DNA from: Herbidospora solisilvae
Lineage (GTDB): Bacteria; Actinomycetota; Actinomycetes; Streptosporangiales; Streptosporangiaceae
Direction: 5' to 3'
Length of the DNA stretch: 64,000 bases
Assembly (NCBI RefSeq): GCF_009901565.1
Contig: NZ_WXEW01000007.1
Coordinates: forward strand, 434,001-498,000
The notes under the pieces are model-generated. The model had not been told where the DNA came from. It did no database searches and was given only the letters and a program-made list of their open reading frames with translations. Position numbers and translations under genes: made by a program. Positions 61,975-64,000 of the stretch are shown one piece after another. Every line of letters starts with the position of its first letter. Position 1 is the stretch's first letter.

Positions 61975-63596
61975 CGATCACCGCCGAGCCGAGGCACGGC
62001 CTCGGCACGCGGCTGGCCGCCCTGACCAGGGTGGTCGATCTCGGCCAGGGCCGCGAAGACCCCGACCTGCTGACCGAGGCGACCCAGCTCATCATCCGCG
62101 CCGGCAACCGCCTCAAACTGTCCTCCGACCACACCGTCGTGGCCTTGGCGGGCGGCACGGGCAGCGGCAAGTCGTCCCTGTTCAACGCCATCTCGGGCCT
62201 CGACCTGTCACCCACGGGCGTCCGCCGCCCCACCACGGCCCGCACCCACGCGTGCGTGTGGGGCCTGGAGGGCGCCGCCCCCCTGCTCGACTGGCTCCAG
62301 ATCCAGTGGCGCCACCGCTTCTCCCGGGCCAGCGCCCTCGACAAGGACGACGGCCAGCTCAACGGCCTGATCCTGCTCGACCTCCCCGACCACGACTCGA
62401 TCCGCGCCCTGACCGACACCGAGGCCGACCGCCTCATCACGTCGGCCGACCTGATCGTCTGGGTCCTCGACCCCCAGAAGTACGCCGACGCCTCCACCCA
62501 TCGCCGCTACGTGACCGAACTCGCCGGCCACGACGCCGTGACGGTCTTCGCCCTCAACCAGGCCGACCGCCTGACCCCGGAGGAGGTTGAGGAGTGCCTG
62601 GCCGACCTCCGCGACCTGCTGGCCCGCGAGGGCGTCGACAACCCCCGCGTGGTCGCCACCTCGGCCGTGACGGGCGGCGGCGTCGACGACCTGCGGGCGG
62701 AGCTGGCCGAGTCGGTCAGCGCCCGCCGGGCCGGCTACCTGCGCCTGGAGGCCGACCTCGACCGCCTGATGCTCCGCCTGGCCAAGGACATGCCGGCCAT
62801 GCTCAAGGTCGACCCCACCGTCGACCCCGCCCGCCGGGCGGGCCTGACCGACGCCCTGTGCGACGCCGTCGGCGCCTCCGCCGTGGGCGAGGCCCTGGAG
62901 AACGTCTACGGAACCCGCTCGATCGACTGGGTCGGCTGGCCGTGGGGCCGCTGGGCCTCCCGTTTCCGCGGCGACCCCCTGAAGCACCTCAAGCTCGGCG
63001 ACGTGAAAGACGAGATCCGCACCCTGGTCTCCGACTCCGTCCACGCCCAGCCGGCCGAGGTCGACAACGCCGTCCAGGCCCTGTCCGACGGCCTGACCCA
63101 GGGCATGCCCGAACCCTGGCAGGACGCGGTCCGCGACGCGGCCCGCTCACGGTCCGGCCAGCTCCCCAAGGTCCTGACCGACGAACTGGCCGAGATCGCG
63201 CCGCCTTTGGACCGGGTGCCGGGCTGGTGGCGGCTGGCGAAGGTGTGGCAACTCCTCCTCGTGCTGCTGTTCGTGGCGGGCCTCGGCCTGATCGGCTCGA
63301 TCGTGGCCTACGGGGTCCTGAAGGTCGGCGAGCCTCCGGCGGAACTGCTGGGCGACGTGGCGGCACTGCCGTGGGTGGTCCTGATGATGGTCAGCGTGCT
63401 GGGAGTGGGCCTCCTGTCGGCCGTGGCCAGCCGCAACTTCGTGGTGATGGCCGCCGGGAAGGAACGCGACCGGCTGGAGAGGGACATGCGCCGCCGCGTG
63501 GCGGGCGTGGCCCAGGACCTGGTGATCGAACCGGTCGAACGCGAACTGACCCGCTACAACGACTACTTCGCAGCCCTGGACACCTCCCGCCGATGA
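61971..63596 (+). CDS. Membrane dynamin-like/YfjP-type GTPase, second of a pair
   Basis: 541-aa GTPase. G1 ALAGGTGSGKSSLFNAI (61-68), G2 GVRRPTTARTHACVW, G3 LLDLPDHDSI, G4 FALNQADRLT, then helical regions and two transmembrane helices at about 426-450 and 468-484 with a cytoplasmic tail of mixed charge. The hairpin membrane anchor fits a fusion/fission-type dynamin partner that may tether the soluble upstream protein. Full length. Confidence 0.87.
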   Translation: MTITAEPRHGLGTRLAALTRVVDLGQGREDPDLLTEATQLIIRAGNRLKLSSDHTVVALAGGTGSGKSSLFNAISGLDLSPTGVRRPTTARTHACVWGLEGAAPLLDWLQIQWRHRFSRASALDKDDGQLNGLILLDLPDHDSIRALTDTEADRLITSADLIVWVLDPQKYADASTHRRYVTELAGHDAVTVFALNQADRLTPEEVEECLADLRDLLAREGVDNPRVVATSAVTGGGVDDLRAELAESVSARRAGYLRLEADLDRLMLRLAKDMPAMLKVDPTVDPARRAGLTDALCDAVGASAVGEALENVYGTRSIDWVGWPWGRWASRFRGDPLKHLKLGDVKDEIRTLVSDSVHAQPAEVDNAVQALSDGLTQGMPEPWQDAVRDAARSRSGQLPKVLTDELAEIAPPLDRVPGWWRLAKVWQLLLVLLFVAGLGLIGSIVAYGVLKVGEPPAELLGDVAALPWVVLMMVSVLGVGLLSAVASRNFVVMAAGKERDRLERDMRRRVAGVAQDLVIEPVERELTRYNDYFAALDTSRR

Positions 63597-63632
63597 CACG
63601 CGCCCCTTCGACGACCCGGTCACAGCCCTGAC

Positions 63633-63670
63633 GGGCCGGCCCGCTCCGGGGGAGTTGAGCGGACCGGCCC
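63633..63670. terminator. Bidirectional terminator between the GTPase and ssb-like genes
   Basis: 14-bp stem GGGCCGGCCCGCTC / GAGCGGACCGGCCC (63633-63646 with 63657-63670), one mismatch, 10-nt loop, in the 99-nt convergent gap. Confidence 0.7.
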
Positions 63671-63695
63671 TCGACGGTGGTGGGGCCGCCGATCG

Positions 63696-64000
63696 TCAGG
63701 CGGCGGCCGGGACCGCCTCGTCGGGCCACGACTCGGTCTCCTCGGCCGGGTCGTCCTGGCCCGCGCCGCCCTCCAGGACCCGCAGGCCGGGAGTGTTGAG
63801 TTCCCAGTCGCGGGTGTCGTCCTCCATCGCGCGCAGGTCGTCGTCGGTCATGGAACCGCGGGAGGCGCCCCGGGCCGGACGTTCGAAGCTGGAGATGCCC
63901 CACTTCAGGTCGTGGCCGACGGAGGTCGCCTCCACCTCCACCCAGAAGCGCTGCTCCCCCTCACGCTCGAACTGCTTGACCCGGAGCTTGCCGACCACCA
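63696..64000 (-). CDS. Single-stranded DNA-binding protein, C-terminal part (start outside the window)
   Basis: About 100 residues, cut by the window end. VGKLRVKQFEREGEQRFWVEVEATSVGHDLKWGISSFER matches the last OB-fold strands of actinobacterial SSB proteins. The rest is a flexible acidic tail ending SWPDEAVPAAA. The conserved acidic-Pro-Phe tip (DEPPF/DIPF type) of the main SSB is absent, pointing to an accessory SSB-like paralogue. Confidence 0.75.
   Translation of the reverse strand, partial: VVGKLRVKQFEREGEQRFWVEVEATSVGHDLKWGISSFERPARGASRGSMTDDDLRAMEDDTRDWELNTPGLRVLEGGAGQDDPAEETESWPDEAVPAAA

Overview
The window is 64 kb of very GC-rich chromosome with strongly G/C-biased third codon positions, many ATGA/TGATG gene overlaps and GTG/TTG starts. 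The gene set (ergothioneine genes egtABCD, F420-dependent LLM oxidoreductase, eukaryotic-like Ser/Thr kinase, DUF6504 plus DnaE2, XRE/TPR regulator, Rv2231c-type CobC, paired dynamin-like GTPases, CBM2-GH6 cellulase with a CebR-type box) points to a filamentous actinomycete, most likely of the Streptosporangiales. No rRNA, prophage, integrase, transposase or CRISPR array was seen. One tRNA gene, tRNA-Arg(TCT), is present.

Layout. 1-4 kb: 5' part of a cysteinyl-tRNA synthetase, a nested inverted-repeat element, a small unknown gene divergent from an XRE-like regulator, and a phosphotransferase. 4-9.5 kb: cold-shock gene, trehalose-synthase-like GH13 enzyme, then a leftward operon of malate dehydrogenase, flavoprotein, DUF2071 protein and a small protein. 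9.5-14.6 kb: secreted cellulase behind a CebR-like palindrome, small membrane proteins, a MerR regulator and dapD. 14.9-19.9 kb: ECF sigma factor and zinc-finger anti-sigma directly followed by egtABCD. 19.9-26.3 kb: degenerate repeats, S1-domain protein, sialidase-like protein, a gene-poor structured stretch with mini-ORFs, pirin, DUF1445 protein and a second flavoprotein. 26.3-32.8 kb: DrrAB-type ABC exporter, giant AAA/STAND ATPase, tRNA-Arg and a kinase-like protein.

32.8-45.2 kb: cobD-cobQ; a leftward four-gene operon of Ser/Thr kinase, quinone oxidoreductase, patatin and acyltransferase; an SOS-type DUF6504-dnaE2 operon with two LexA-like boxes; and a two-gene HipA-like kinase plus DUF3037 module, the best candidate here for an undescribed system. 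45.2-52.5 kb: DUF4328 protein, orphan response regulator, sigma factor with CU044_5270 partner, LLM oxidoreductase, and lactate utilisation (FadR-type regulator divergent from lutABC with a double operator). 52.5-64 kb: acetyltransferase, cbiX-cobC-cobT-ureohydrolase operon, CHRD secreted protein, cysG with two dynamin-like GTPases, and a partial single-strand DNA-binding protein.

Cobalamin/siroheme functions lie in three nearby groups (cobD-cobQ; cbiX-cobC-cobT; cysG), but no cobalamin riboswitch was recognised. Functional calls rest on motif recognition by eye. Start codons were chosen by Shine-Dalgarno fit and overlap with the preceding gene.
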